The position numbers and the translations under genes were made by a program. The notes beneath the pieces were generated by a model. It had not been told where the DNA came from and ran no database searches. It saw nothing but the letters and a program-made list of their open reading frames with translations. Positions 15,720 to 24,162 of a stretch of 56,793 nucleotides of DNA are shown one piece after another. The stretch covers positions 1 through 56,793 of the forward strand of contig QKIQ01000109.1 of the NCBI GenBank assembly GCA_003249555.1, in the 5' to 3' direction. The DNA is from Clostridia bacterium (GTDB lineage: Bacteria; Bacillota; Clostridia; Christensenellales; SZUA-584). Every line of letters begins with the position of its first letter. The stretch's first letter is position 1.

Positions 15720-17912
15720 CTACATATCAATCGTTGCGGCAATCCGCTCATAATGGGTCTTTCTTTCCGAGCAGTCGAAATCGCCGCTATCAATATCTGA
15801 TCCGCCTGATGCCCAAACTTTGCACATCCCGCCACAAAGATACCGCACGCCGCATTCCCGGCACTTCCTGTTTGTATCCACGTCGTGGAAACGGTATTCG
15901 CGAAAGGCGTCGCTGTTCAATATGGCGGGCAGGCCCTGTTGGATTGACCCCAGCAAATATCCCGAGCCACGGCACGCACAGCATGGATATACACCGCCGT
16001 CCGGCTCCACGGAAAGGCTGCGCCCCAGGCCGCAGGTAAAGCGCGGTTGAAAAAGATTATGCGCTTTATTATCCTCAGTACACAGCGCAAAGCTGCTGGG
16101 CGACGTTCCTTTCGCTTCGGCGGGAAGTGGCGATATAAACCAGACCCGGATACCCAGCTTTTGGGCGTATTCCAGAAAAGAGTCACCCGCGAAACCATTT
16201 TTCATGTCCTCGGGAAAAGCCGCACACAGGCATACCTTATCCACACAGCCCATCTGTTGAATACGCTCAAGCTGTCGCGCCATGATATCATACCGGTTGC
16301 CGTTATGGCTGGCTTCCATCCAATCTTCTTCAACGTTGACCATGATGGCATCAAAGCCGGCGCATATTTTTTTGAGGCGCATTTCAGAGATGTCAACTCC
16401 CAGTGAAGTGTGCAGCGCTAGTTTCGTTCCCGTCATGTCAATCCGCGCAAGCTCATCCAGCAGGATGTCCAAATCATTGTATAGCAACGGTTCTCCGCCC
16501 GTGACCGCCGCATTGCGGAACCGCGCCTCCGCTGCTTCCCTTACGGTCTCTACCGCTTCACTCACCGGCATTTCCAGTTCATTTCGCATTTCATCATCCG
16601 TCAGGCCGCGCATGGTAATGCGCACATTGGCATTCTGATAACGGTTCTCTGGGAACTCGCGCCCCTTGCGCCGCGCAAGATATCCGCCGCGTTCAGGACG
16701 GGCGTATCGCAAAGCCAGCCGCATGTTGATTTCATTCATGAGCCGGTCATATGGGTGCGGCACGACGCCCGCCATAGCCAGCAGCGGCGCGTCCTTCTCC
16801 GTGATCTTACACGCATCCAGTGCTTTTTGTTCCCCTCGAATGCACAGGGACATTATATCGAATGTCGTATGGTATGCGTCGCAATACGGGTCTTTATCTG
16901 TTCCGGCGGCAATGGTATTGGCAATACAGCCGCCCCGGCAATAATCGCAATGCTTGCAGTTTCCGCATGCAGCATGAGCGGCTTCCTGCACGGCCAGCAG
17001 CTTTTGATAGGCCTCGCTTTGGGCAATCCTTTCCGCATCAAGGTCTTCAAATATGCTGCCCATCGAGAATTCATCACAACCGCAGAGATGATCGCATGGA
17101 TATATGCGGCCGTCCGGCGCGATGGCGGCAACATGGCCGAGGCAGTCGGAAAAAGTGCAGGCGACACCCTTGCGTACAAAGCAGCCTCTCACCATCTCGT
17201 CCAGATTAATTACGCGTCTTCGGGCGATATCGCTCCCGTATTTCATCAGCGTATCCGTCAGTACCGCCGTCATTTCGGACGTGCCCAGCGCCGGGGCAAG
17301 TTCCGGAAGATTGGCCATAGGTACAGTGCCATGAATACGGTACGGCTTGGCGGCGACAGGCGAATCCCCAAAGTTCCCGAATATTCGTCCTGCAGCGTCC
17401 GCAAAGCACGGCGTGAGCGTGCATACCTCCTCTACAGGAATGCCTTTATCCAGCAGCCGGTTCATGGCCGATCGGGTTCTCACATAATATCCTTCGCCGC
17501 GCTGCGCGTCGCATATTTGCTGATCTGTTTCAATATCCGTGCTCACGGCGATCTCATACGCCATAATGAGCGCAATCATACGCTCGTCCAGCGCCCACAG
17601 ATTGCTGCGCAGACATATGTGAAGCCGCCGCTTGAATGTTTCCCGGAGCGTCCGCAGTATTTCTTCATAGAATTCAATGTCCGCAAGCAGTGGATCGCGC
17701 CCTTGAAAGCTGACGGTCACGTCCCCTTTGGACGGTGCGACCCGCGCAATAAAATTGACAATGTTTTTAGCCATCTCAGGCCCCATTCTCCCGTTTACCG
17801 AAGAATACCCAGGGCTCCATGGCCCCATCGGCAATATGATAAAGTGGTTGGGCTGAAACGCCGTCATACGATCATCTCCCAAAAAGCTTTCAACAGGCAG
17901 GCTCCCTTTCAT
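15720..17912 (-). CDS. Tandem radical-SAM/SPASM-like protein lacking the SAM-cluster cysteines
   Basis: A 730-residue protein of two related halves. Half 1 (residues ~20-360) follows the anaerobic sulfatase-maturase layout, but the CxxxCxxC stretch is replaced (GPWSPGYSSVNG) and GGEP has become GRDP. Its SPASM region is kept (CTFSDCLG, YPCDHLCGC, CGNCKHCDYCRGGC). Half 2 (~400-730) also lacks CxxxCxxC (VRITMRGLTDDEM) but keeps TGGEPLL and a SPASM set (CGLGRSLS, YPCCACRG, CRECGVRYLCGGMC). It therefore probably cannot cleave SAM, yet may still bind Fe-S clusters and peptides. The start overlaps the NUDIX stop (ATGA); the ATG at 17867 with GGGAG is an alternative. Confidence 0.85.
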   Translation of the reverse strand: MKGSLPVESFLGDDRMTAFQPNHFIILPMGPWSPGYSSVNGRMGPEMAKNIVNFIARVAPSKGDVTVSFQGRDPLLADIEFYEEILRTLRETFKRRLHICLRSNLWALDERMIALIMAYEIAVSTDIETDQQICDAQRGEGYYVRTRSAMNRLLDKGIPVEEVCTLTPCFADAAGRIFGNFGDSPVAAKPYRIHGTVPMANLPELAPALGTSEMTAVLTDTLMKYGSDIARRRVINLDEMVRGCFVRKGVACTFSDCLGHVAAIAPDGRIYPCDHLCGCDEFSMGSIFEDLDAERIAQSEAYQKLLAVQEAAHAACGNCKHCDYCRGGCIANTIAAGTDKDPYCDAYHTTFDIMSLCIRGEQKALDACKITEKDAPLLAMAGVVPHPYDRLMNEINMRLALRYARPERGGYLARRKGREFPENRYQNANVRITMRGLTDDEMRNELEMPVSEAVETVREAAEARFRNAAVTGGEPLLYNDLDILLDELARIDMTGTKLALHTSLGVDISEMRLKKICAGFDAIMVNVEEDWMEASHNGNRYDIMARQLERIQQMGCVDKVCLCAAFPEDMKNGFAGDSFLEYAQKLGIRVWFISPLPAEAKGTSPSSFALCTEDNKAHNLFQPRFTCGLGRSLSVEPDGGVYPCCACRGSGYLLGSIQQGLPAILNSDAFREYRFHDVDTNRKCRECGVRYLCGGMCKVWASGGSDIDSGDFDCSERKTHYERIAATIDM

Positions 17913-18694
17913 CGGGTAATATCTATGTCATCATAGTCATCCGGGTCCGTCAGCCAATACCGCACGGACGCGACATACGGGCTTATATCTTTATAAAATT
18001 TTGCAACATACGCTTCGGCTTTCGCAATGGCTGCCGCCCGCGTTCCATAAAACGGATATATCTCATGATATACCCAATCGTCAGAACCCTCGCGGCTGCC
18101 CCCGCCCGGATACGACCAGTGATTGCCGATGTGTATATTGAATTTGCGTTTTTCCGAGACCGCGAACATAAACTCTTCAAACAGCACCAGATCAATACAG
18201 TACCGCTTATCCAAATCACGGAGTGCGTGCAGCAACGTCCTATCATCCTGCCAAACAAGTTCGCTGATCTCTTCCCTTTGAAACCGGTTTAAATCAACGT
18301 CTTGTACTTCAAGCACAAAGACCCGGTCAATTTCGTTATTAATAAATTTTTGGCCGTGAAATTCACGCTCCCATTTCACCCAAAAATCAAACAAAAATAT
18401 GGGCGGATTGGACGGCACTATTCCCAGCTTTTCTTCCAGCTCACGCAACGCTGTGGATTCATAGGTTTCACTTTCGACGACATGCCCGGAACAAGATGTG
18501 TCCCAACAACCCGGAAAAGAATCCTTGTTGGGGCTGCGCCGTTGGAGCAGCATACTCCAACCATCTTTCCCGTTGTGTCGCACCACCCACACATGCGCGC
18601 TTCTGTGCAGATCGCCGTCCCGATGAACTGCATCACAGTCCTTGAAAACACCGGAGAGGCTCTTATCCTGAAACAACACTTCCAATCTTTCCAT
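17909..18694 (-). CDS. NUDIX hydrolase-like protein, copy 1 (altered Nudix box)
   Basis: A 261-residue protein with an IPP-isomerase-like Nudix fold (SAHVWVVRHN, LLQRRSPNKDSFPGCWDTS) and a C-terminal domain of ~110 residues shared with copy 2 (YHEIYPFYGTRAAAIAKAEAYV ... SVRYWLTDP). In the Nudix box the second glutamate of the metal-binding REUxEE core is lysine (RELEEKLGI), which should impair Mg-dependent hydrolysis. AGGAGG precedes the ATG. It overlaps the downstream radical-SAM-like gene by four bases, so the two are coupled. Confidence 0.88.
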   Translation of the reverse strand: MERLEVLFQDKSLSGVFKDCDAVHRDGDLHRSAHVWVVRHNGKDGWSMLLQRRSPNKDSFPGCWDTSCSGHVVESETYESTALRELEEKLGIVPSNPPIFLFDFWVKWEREFHGQKFINNEIDRVFVLEVQDVDLNRFQREEISELVWQDDRTLLHALRDLDKRYCIDLVLFEEFMFAVSEKRKFNIHIGNHWSYPGGGSREGSDDWVYHEIYPFYGTRAAAIAKAEAYVAKFYKDISPYVASVRYWLTDPDDYDDIDITR

Positions 18695-18711
18695 AGCTAA
18701 CCTCCTGTTTT

Positions 18712-18866
18712 TTATTCACCGTCTGGCGGATTGCCCAGCATCAAAAGCTTCCTAATCATAATTTCGGTTGGGTCCGCAAAATAGCGCCTCTCTGTGATAT
18801 ATCCGCCTCCGCCGCATCCGGAGCACTATCCTCCCATTTTAATACGGCAGGGTGTGACGTTTTCAT
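18712..18866 (-). pseudogene. Possible Cys/Gly-rich small peptide gene, frameshifted
   Basis: Between the two NUDIX genes an ATG at 18866 opens MKTSHPAVLKWEDS. One base added near 18825 would join this to CSGCGGGGYITERRYF... and end at the stop at 18712 (51 residues). As written the first frame stops after 36 codons, and the second part has no start. The CSGCGGGG core and the place beside SPASM and NUDIX genes make it a candidate peptide substrate or metal-binding peptide. It may equally be unrelated spacer DNA. Confidence 0.3.
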
Positions 18867-18887
18867 CCTCGGCCTTCTTGCCGTCTG

Positions 18888-19685
18888 TTATTCCTCTTCG
18901 TTGGTAATATCCGTGTCATCATCATACGGGTCCGTCAGCCAGTACCGCACAGATGCGACATACGGGCTCGTATCCTCGTAGAACTCCTTGACATAAGCCT
19001 TTGCTTTTGCGATGGCCGCCGACCGCGAACCATAAAACGGATATATTTCATGATATACCCACTCGTCAGAGCCGGCGTAGCTGCCTGCGTCCGGATGCGA
19101 CGAGTAATCGCCAATATGAATATTGTAACGGCGTCTTTTTAAGCCCGCGTGTTCAATAAACTCTTCAAACAGCGGCAGATTGATGCAGTACCGCGCATCC
19201 CCATTTTGAAGCGCCTGCAGAACCTCCCCGGCATCCTGCCAGACAAGGCCGCTGATCTCCTCCTTTTGAAACCTGTTCAGATCGACGTCGTCTGTCTCAA
19301 GCATAAAGACCCGATTGATTTCGTTATTGATGAACCTGCGCCCGTGAAATTCCCTTTCCCATCTTACCCGAAAATCAAACAAAAATATGGGCAGATTGGG
19401 CGGCACGATGCCCAGCTCTTCTTCCAGCTCACGCAACGCTGTAGATTCATAGGTTTCACTTTCGACGACATGCCCCGCGCATGAGGTGTCCAGGCAGCCT
19501 GGGAAAGCATCCTTGTTGAGGCTGCGCCGTTGGAGCAATACACTCAATTTGCCTTTTTTATCTCTGCGCACCACCCACACATGCGCGCTTCTGTGCAAAT
19601 CGCCGTCCCGATGAACCGCGTCACGGTCCTTGAAAATACCGGAGAGGCTTTCATCCTTCTTCAACAACACTTGCAATCTTTCCAT
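18888..19685 (-). CDS. NUDIX hydrolase, copy 2 (canonical box)
   Basis: A 265-residue protein, roughly 70 percent identical to the protein at 17909-18694 over its whole length, with an intact Nudix box (GHVVESETYESTALRELEEE followed by LGI), so it should be an active Mg-dependent hydrolase of a nucleoside- or prenyl-diphosphate-type substrate. The LLQRRS..KDAFPG..DTS segment is like isopentenyl-diphosphate isomerase relatives. The C-terminal extension is shared with copy 1. AGGAGG lies 7 bases before the ATG. The two copies flank a small cysteine-rich coding remnant. Confidence 0.9.
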   Translation of the reverse strand: MERLQVLLKKDESLSGIFKDRDAVHRDGDLHRSAHVWVVRRDKKGKLSVLLQRRSLNKDAFPGCLDTSCAGHVVESETYESTALRELEEELGIVPPNLPIFLFDFRVRWEREFHGRRFINNEINRVFMLETDDVDLNRFQKEEISGLVWQDAGEVLQALQNGDARYCINLPLFEEFIEHAGLKRRRYNIHIGDYSSHPDAGSYAGSDEWVYHEIYPFYGSRSAAIAKAKAYVKEFYEDTSPYVASVRYWLTDPYDDDTDITNEEE

Positions 19686-19708
19686 ATCTGACCTCCTGTT
19701 TATAGTAA

Positions 19709-21172
19709 TTAGTTTCCGACGAATCCGCTCATCGTGTCGGAAGAGAAGTCGCCGCCATACGATGAAGTTGACAACTTGTAGGCAAAACCCGAATGAAAAA
19801 TATACATATCGGTCGTGATATAGCGGCCGTTTTCTCCAAACGCCTCTTCATCACCCAGCCACTCGTCGCCGTAGGCCACTTTGAGGTAATAGCTCCCAGG
19901 GCTAAACTTCAGCGTTAGGTCGGTATACGGCTCGGTCAGCACGCTGTGAACCACAGGATTCCCCTCGGCGCAGGAAACCAGCTTATAACAAGCCCTTGTG
20001 CCGCCATTGCTTATCTCCAGCGTGACATCGCCCTTGCCCACCGTCTTTGCGGTATATTCCGGCGCCGGCGTCCGCTCCGCCTTCGGTTCCATATAATGAC
20101 CGATCAGCGCGGTTTCCCCGCCACCGCTTTTGGGCATGACATATCGGGAATATTTAAAGCCTTCTTCTTCGAGTTGCCATGTCAGCAGACAGTCCCCGGC
20201 GATGGCGGTAAATCCGCGATCCGCAGCAAGCAGTTCTTTCTCCGGGTTTTCAAGAGAGCATCGGTATACGCCGCTGTCGTCCTCCGCGGAATAGGCCCAT
20301 TCGCCGTCGAATGCGCACACCCCGGTGATTTCCGGATACTCGGTCAACTCGCCATCTTCCGACAGGGCGTACAGCGTCACCGCATCGCCGGAAGTGAAAA
20401 AGAGTTGATCGCCGTATACGCCCCGCAGCTCCACAGAGTCGAGTCCGCTTTCTTTATAAAACGGTTCATCTTCGCTGCCATCCAGGCGTATGCGCCGTAT
20501 GGACCAATCGTCAACATCCTGCTCAACATAATACAGCCAGCCATCCCAATACATCGGGTTCTGCGCCACGTGTGGACTTTGCGCACCTATTCGCACCGCC
20601 GCCCCCGTGTTTAGCATGAACTCCAGATTACCGACGCCAGCACTCAGCGCCGCGCTGATGTCCAGCCGGAACAGATCATAATCTTCCGACTGATAGGGCA
20701 TATTGTCGGCAAAATACAGGAAATCGCCCGCCAGATAAAGGGACAATGGGCTCATATCCTCCATCATCAGCGTTTTGGAACCCGTGCCGAGATCTACCCT
20801 GTAAAGGTTGCAGTTTTCCTCATCGCTGCCGCCCGGATCATAGGTACCGATGTAATACATGATATCTCCGTCAACTGCCATAAGGCTGGGGAAGCCCGCC
20901 ATCAGTTTTTCGGCCTGAGATCCATCCTCGGTCATTCGATAGAGACTGTAGCCTTGCTCATCGTCCGCACGGTAATAAATCCATCCGCCGGATGCTACAA
21001 CATCATCACCTACATCGCCGATAACCGGCTCCTGCGTAGGCGCCGGCGTTTCCGTCAATTCCGGCGCGGTACTCCCGGATTCTGTCGACTCATTTATACC
21101 GCTCAGCCCAGCCGAGCAACCGCTGAGCATGAGCGCTATAATTAATAAAATGATGAGCCATCGCTGTTTCAT
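19709..21172 (-). CDS. Lipoprotein with beta-propeller-like repeats and shared C-terminal domain
   Basis: A 487-residue lipoprotein: signal peptide, lipobox LSGC, a Thr/Pro/Glu-rich linker, then repeated ~40-residue units with (W/Y)IYY...YSLYRM, IMYYIG..NLYRVDL, LYFADN..YDLFRLDI, a pattern seen in DUF5050-type propellers. The last ~100 residues (GxYYLKVAYG, EEAFGENGRY, SGFVGN) match the C-terminus of the lipoprotein at 23144-24136. AGGAGG lies before the ATG, which overlaps the end of the upstream small membrane protein gene. Exposed on the cell surface, it is a possible ligand-binding partner of the LRR kinase; this is inferred. Confidence 0.82.
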   Translation of the reverse strand: MKQRWLIILLIIALMLSGCSAGLSGINESTESGSTAPELTETPAPTQEPVIGDVGDDVVASGGWIYYRADDEQGYSLYRMTEDGSQAEKLMAGFPSLMAVDGDIMYYIGTYDPGGSDEENCNLYRVDLGTGSKTLMMEDMSPLSLYLAGDFLYFADNMPYQSEDYDLFRLDISAALSAGVGNLEFMLNTGAAVRIGAQSPHVAQNPMYWDGWLYYVEQDVDDWSIRRIRLDGSEDEPFYKESGLDSVELRGVYGDQLFFTSGDAVTLYALSEDGELTEYPEITGVCAFDGEWAYSAEDDSGVYRCSLENPEKELLAADRGFTAIAGDCLLTWQLEEEGFKYSRYVMPKSGGGETALIGHYMEPKAERTPAPEYTAKTVGKGDVTLEISNGGTRACYKLVSCAEGNPVVHSVLTEPYTDLTLKFSPGSYYLKVAYGDEWLGDEEAFGENGRYITTDMYIFHSGFAYKLSTSSYGGDFSSDTMSGFVGN

Positions 21173-21429
21173 GATAAACCTCCTGATCCGCTGTTTTCCA
21201 GCGGCACATAAGTATGGCGGAAAGCCTCGGGGCCATCGACAAATATGTTGACTTCCATTTGTGTCGGTATAAAGCTGCGCATCTCATCGTTCACCTGCGC
21301 TTGAATGGCACGCAGTTCCTCCACCTTATCCTTCGCATGAGTCGCCACTAAAGTCAGCCACCCACTGACAAGAAACACAACGGCAGCCGTACCAATTATC
21401 CACCGTTTCCACAATGTCGGCGCTTTCAT
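21169..21429 (-). CDS. Small single-pass membrane protein
   Basis: An 86-residue protein with one N-terminal membrane helix (residues ~9-29) and an outside part of ~55 residues. It overlaps both neighbours by four bases (ATGA at each end), so it is co-translated with the HTH protein upstream and the lipoprotein downstream. No family is recognised. Its size and position suggest an anti-regulator or an accessory of the lipoprotein, without direct evidence. Confidence 0.7.
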   Translation of the reverse strand: MKAPTLWKRWIIGTAAVVFLVSGWLTLVATHAKDKVEELRAIQAQVNDEMRSFIPTQMEVNIFVDGPEAFRHTYVPLENSGSGGLS

Positions 21430-22931
21430 GTCTCTCGTTCTTTGGCCCGGATGCGCAGAATATATCTTTGCAGCGTCTGCAGCGTTGTCTCACCGCGCCG
21501 GGTCACGTAGTCGAGCCCTTCCCAGAGCTGTTCAAATATCTGTGAAATACCCTGCAAAAACACCATTTGCTGCGAGACCACATATGATTCCGTCTCATCT
21601 TGCCTCCGCTTCGTGATCAGAACCTGCCGGTTTTCCTTCAGCATGCATTGAGAATCCTCAAAGGTCTCCGGGAACGAGCCAACAAGCCGCAGGGAAAAAT
21701 CCGGGTATACATTCAGATAGTGCGTATAACCCTCGAGCAGATCAACGCATGTTTTAAGATCAATTCTTACCGTGTCCGGCTCCAAAAAATCTTCGCTGAA
21801 CATGGTGCATACCCCATTTGTCGCCATGCTGTCTAATAAGGATAAGGGCACTAACTCGCGCAGCGTCATGCCGCGTTTCAGGCTCCCGTCAAAAGCGGCT
21901 TTGCGTTTGCGAAATTCATCCATGCGCCAGACATAGGCTTCGCCTTCGTATCCGCACTTTTTCAGATAAGCGCCAAAACCGTCTTCGCTCAGCACAAGCG
22001 GATTCAAACCGTCTCGCATGATAGCCAATGCGCCCGTCGTTTCATAGCATTGCCGGGCGAGGCTTTGGACCTGCCGAGCCGTACTCCGTTCCAACGAAGC
22101 CAACAAAGGCTGGGACCGCGTAAACGTCTCCGCAAAGCGCCGGTCCAAATCCCGGATAAACGTCTTTTCATGAACCATCAGCGCAATCGGAAAGGCCGCG
22201 GAATCCGGCAGGGCAGCAATCATCATGGCGGCACATTCCGGTATGATAATCATCGACCGATCAATAGGCAACGCCGCGTCTTCATATGCGATAGCGACAT
22301 TCATCCGCCTCTCGATAATAAGCGGCATAAACGCGGTAACCGCCCTGGATGGCGTTTTGCTTTGTCCCGATGCCTTAAGCAGCATCTGACAACGCAGACC
22401 AAACCCATTCACCGTGTTGCAGATAGCATGGATTAAAACGGGGTTAAGCAACAGGCTTTCGTCTGAAAAGCACATGCGGATGGTCGTCCCGGGCTCCAGC
22501 TGCGCAACGGAATTGGTGTAGCAAAGCGCCATCTCCGCCACACCGGCTTTTGCGCTGTACTGACCATTGTCCGGCCGGGCCGGGCCCATACCGGCAGCCA
22601 GGTTCTTCATATCGGAAAGGTCGTCATTGGGGTCGCTCACCAACCATATTTTAAGCGCGCTTTTAAGCTCTGCGACAGACGCCAAAGAGCCCTCGATGCC
22701 GTATTCGCGGAATCGCTTTTCCAGCCACGTCATATCGGCGGGAGAAAGAGGGCGGGACAGTATAAAGCTCGCCAGCGGCTCGAGATATTTGGAGTTGATG
22801 CTGATCAGCCGTTGGTTGTTTGCCCATCGTGTAATCATGGACGGATGGACATTCATTGCAGCAGCCACGGATTTATTGCGGATGTCAAAGTGTTCCAGCG
22901 CCATGCGCAGATGATATTGTTCTTGATTCAT
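21426..22931 (-). CDS. Large HTH regulator (501 aa)
   Basis: An N-terminal helix-turn-helix (residues ~10-40; NKSVAAAMNVHPSMITRWANNQR) is followed by ~430 residues with no recognised domain; these look like a sensing region of alpha/beta character (GTTIRMCFSDESLL, IIIPECAAMMIAALPDSAAFPIALMVHE). The ATG at 22931 is chosen over 23072 because GAGGTGG precedes it and the longer form would be translated from inside its own promoter. It starts the leftward operon towards the NUDIX and radical-SAM-like genes and diverges from two lipoprotein genes, so it probably controls both. Confidence 0.75.
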   Translation of the reverse strand: MNQEQYHLRMALEHFDIRNKSVAAAMNVHPSMITRWANNQRLISINSKYLEPLASFILSRPLSPADMTWLEKRFREYGIEGSLASVAELKSALKIWLVSDPNDDLSDMKNLAAGMGPARPDNGQYSAKAGVAEMALCYTNSVAQLEPGTTIRMCFSDESLLLNPVLIHAICNTVNGFGLRCQMLLKASGQSKTPSRAVTAFMPLIIERRMNVAIAYEDAALPIDRSMIIIPECAAMMIAALPDSAAFPIALMVHEKTFIRDLDRRFAETFTRSQPLLASLERSTARQVQSLARQCYETTGALAIMRDGLNPLVLSEDGFGAYLKKCGYEGEAYVWRMDEFRKRKAAFDGSLKRGMTLRELVPLSLLDSMATNGVCTMFSEDFLEPDTVRIDLKTCVDLLEGYTHYLNVYPDFSLRLVGSFPETFEDSQCMLKENRQVLITKRRQDETESYVVSQQMVFLQGISQIFEQLWEGLDYVTRRGETTLQTLQRYILRIRAKERET

Positions 22932-22974
22932 AATGCCACCTCGTTGTGACTCAATCTTAGTCTTTATATAACCA

Positions 22975-23002
22975 ATATATGGCGTGTCAATCATAATGTC
23001 AA
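22975..23002 (-). promoter_or_regulatory. Promoter of the HTH regulator operon
   Basis: On the minus strand TTGACA (22997-23002) is followed after about 16-17 bases by TATATT (near 22975-22980), about 45 bases before the start chosen for the HTH gene. The interval overlaps TTGACA-type repeats, which may be operator sites. Confidence 0.55.
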
Positions 23003-23008
23003 CGTGCA

Positions 23009-23032
23009 TTGACAAATTGACAAATTGACAAA
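23009..23032. repeat. Three tandem TTGACAAA units
   Basis: The octamer TTGACAAA occurs three times in a row in the divergent control region between the HTH regulator and the lipoprotein gene, with TGTCAA in inverse orientation 10-20 bases away. An array of this kind may be an operator for the neighbouring HTH protein, and the last unit could also serve as a -35 element for the rightward genes. Confidence 0.55.
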
Positions 23033-23143
23033 TGGTCAAGTTTTCTGGTGGCAACCATCTTTTCTGATACAATATGTTCCAGAGGATAGGTGTCCTTAAA
23101 AATTTTTTACAATTATTATAAGTTGTAGAAGGGAGCGCATGAT

Positions 23144-24136
23144 ATGAATTTTAGACCCAATCCCATAAAAAAAATCATTGCATTATTCGGTATCATGATA
23201 ACATTTGCTCTTTGCGCATGCGGCACGCAGTTAACAGATCAGGTTGACGAATCCTTAATACCATCATCTGAGCCGGATACTTCTGCCACAGCGCTTTCTG
23301 TAGAGACAGTACAGCCCGAGCAAGCAACGCAGACGCCGGTTCCTACGGCAACACAACCATATCTTTTTGAGGACGAAGACGGCCGTACACGCTATCGGCT
23401 AATCATCAACGGGGAAACAGTGGACACCAAGAACCTGCCGTTCAGTATCAGCGGCGAGAAGGGTGCATATTACCCCTTGGAGGACGTGCTTGCGTTTTTC
23501 GACATACCGTGCCTAATCAGCGAGAGCAGCCGCGCCGCCACCGGGCGCGTAAACGGCACGGTATTTAAAGCACAGGCGCACATGCCGGAAATGACGGTAG
23601 GCAGGTTGACGCTGGGGCCAGGCTCAACGCCGCAGTATGTGGACGGCTGTTTGTATGTGCCCAGCTATCTGTTCATGGAGCTTCTGGACGCGACCGTGGA
23701 TTTTACGGCTGACCGTTCCGGAGCCACGCTCGTCACAGATATCACGATTAATGCGGATGAATCAACGACAAAGGGCCTTAAGCTGGCAGATAACACATTT
23801 GGCGACGGGAGTGTGCGGCTGACGCTTGAAGCGGAAGCACAGGCCGTATGCGCCAAACTGTTTCTGGCTGAGGCTACCGGTAAAGATGATGCGCTTCTAG
23901 TGGTATTTATCGACCCGAATGAAAGTACCGATCTGTATTTTTCGGCGGGTACCTATATCTTGAAGCTCGCGTCCGGGGAAGTCTGGATCAGCGACGAGGA
24001 AGCGTTCGGAGCATCGGGAAGCTATTCCTCCACCGATGCGTATACATTCGAAAAGGGCGGCCAGTATGAACTGAAAACTTCGACGGCAGAGGGCGATTTC
24101 TATACAGACAGCGCCAATGGATTTACAGGAAACTGA
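23144..24136 (+). CDS. Lipoprotein with stalk-like domain and shared C-terminal domain
   Basis: A 330-residue lipoprotein (lipobox near LCAC at residue ~27, then a Thr/Pro/Glu linker). Residues ~80-195 resemble the copper-amine-oxidase N-terminal (stalk) domain common in Firmicutes surface proteins (INGETVDTKNLPF, YYPLEDVLAFF, YVPSYLFMELLDATVDF). The last ~95 residues (YILKLASGEVWISDEEAFG ... GDFYTDSANGFTGN) are homologous to the end of the lipoprotein at 19709-21172. GGGAG lies 12 bases before the ATG. It is divergent from the HTH regulator and followed by another lipoprotein gene. Confidence 0.82.
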   Translation: MNFRPNPIKKIIALFGIMITFALCACGTQLTDQVDESLIPSSEPDTSATALSVETVQPEQATQTPVPTATQPYLFEDEDGRTRYRLIINGETVDTKNLPFSISGEKGAYYPLEDVLAFFDIPCLISESSRAATGRVNGTVFKAQAHMPEMTVGRLTLGPGSTPQYVDGCLYVPSYLFMELLDATVDFTADRSGATLVTDITINADESTTKGLKLADNTFGDGSVRLTLEAEAQAVCAKLFLAEATGKDDALLVVFIDPNESTDLYFSAGTYILKLASGEVWISDEEAFGASGSYSSTDAYTFEKGGQYELKTSTAEGDFYTDSANGFTGN

Positions 24137-24162
24137 CATCAAATACATAAGGAGAGGATACA

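Noticed and set aside
15720-17912. A working radical SAM peptide maturase
   Set aside because: Neither half has the CxxxCxxC motif needed to bind the SAM-cleaving cluster, so SAM chemistry is not supported.
16755-17936. A 393-codon plus-strand frame opposite the radical-SAM-like gene
   Set aside because: It lies fully antisense to a gene with clear SPASM motifs, has no plausible protein features and no ribosome binding site. It is a by-product of GC-rich codons on the other strand.
23009-23032. Start of a CRISPR array
   Set aside because: Three 8-bp units without spacers and no cas genes; these are tandem repeats in a promoter region.
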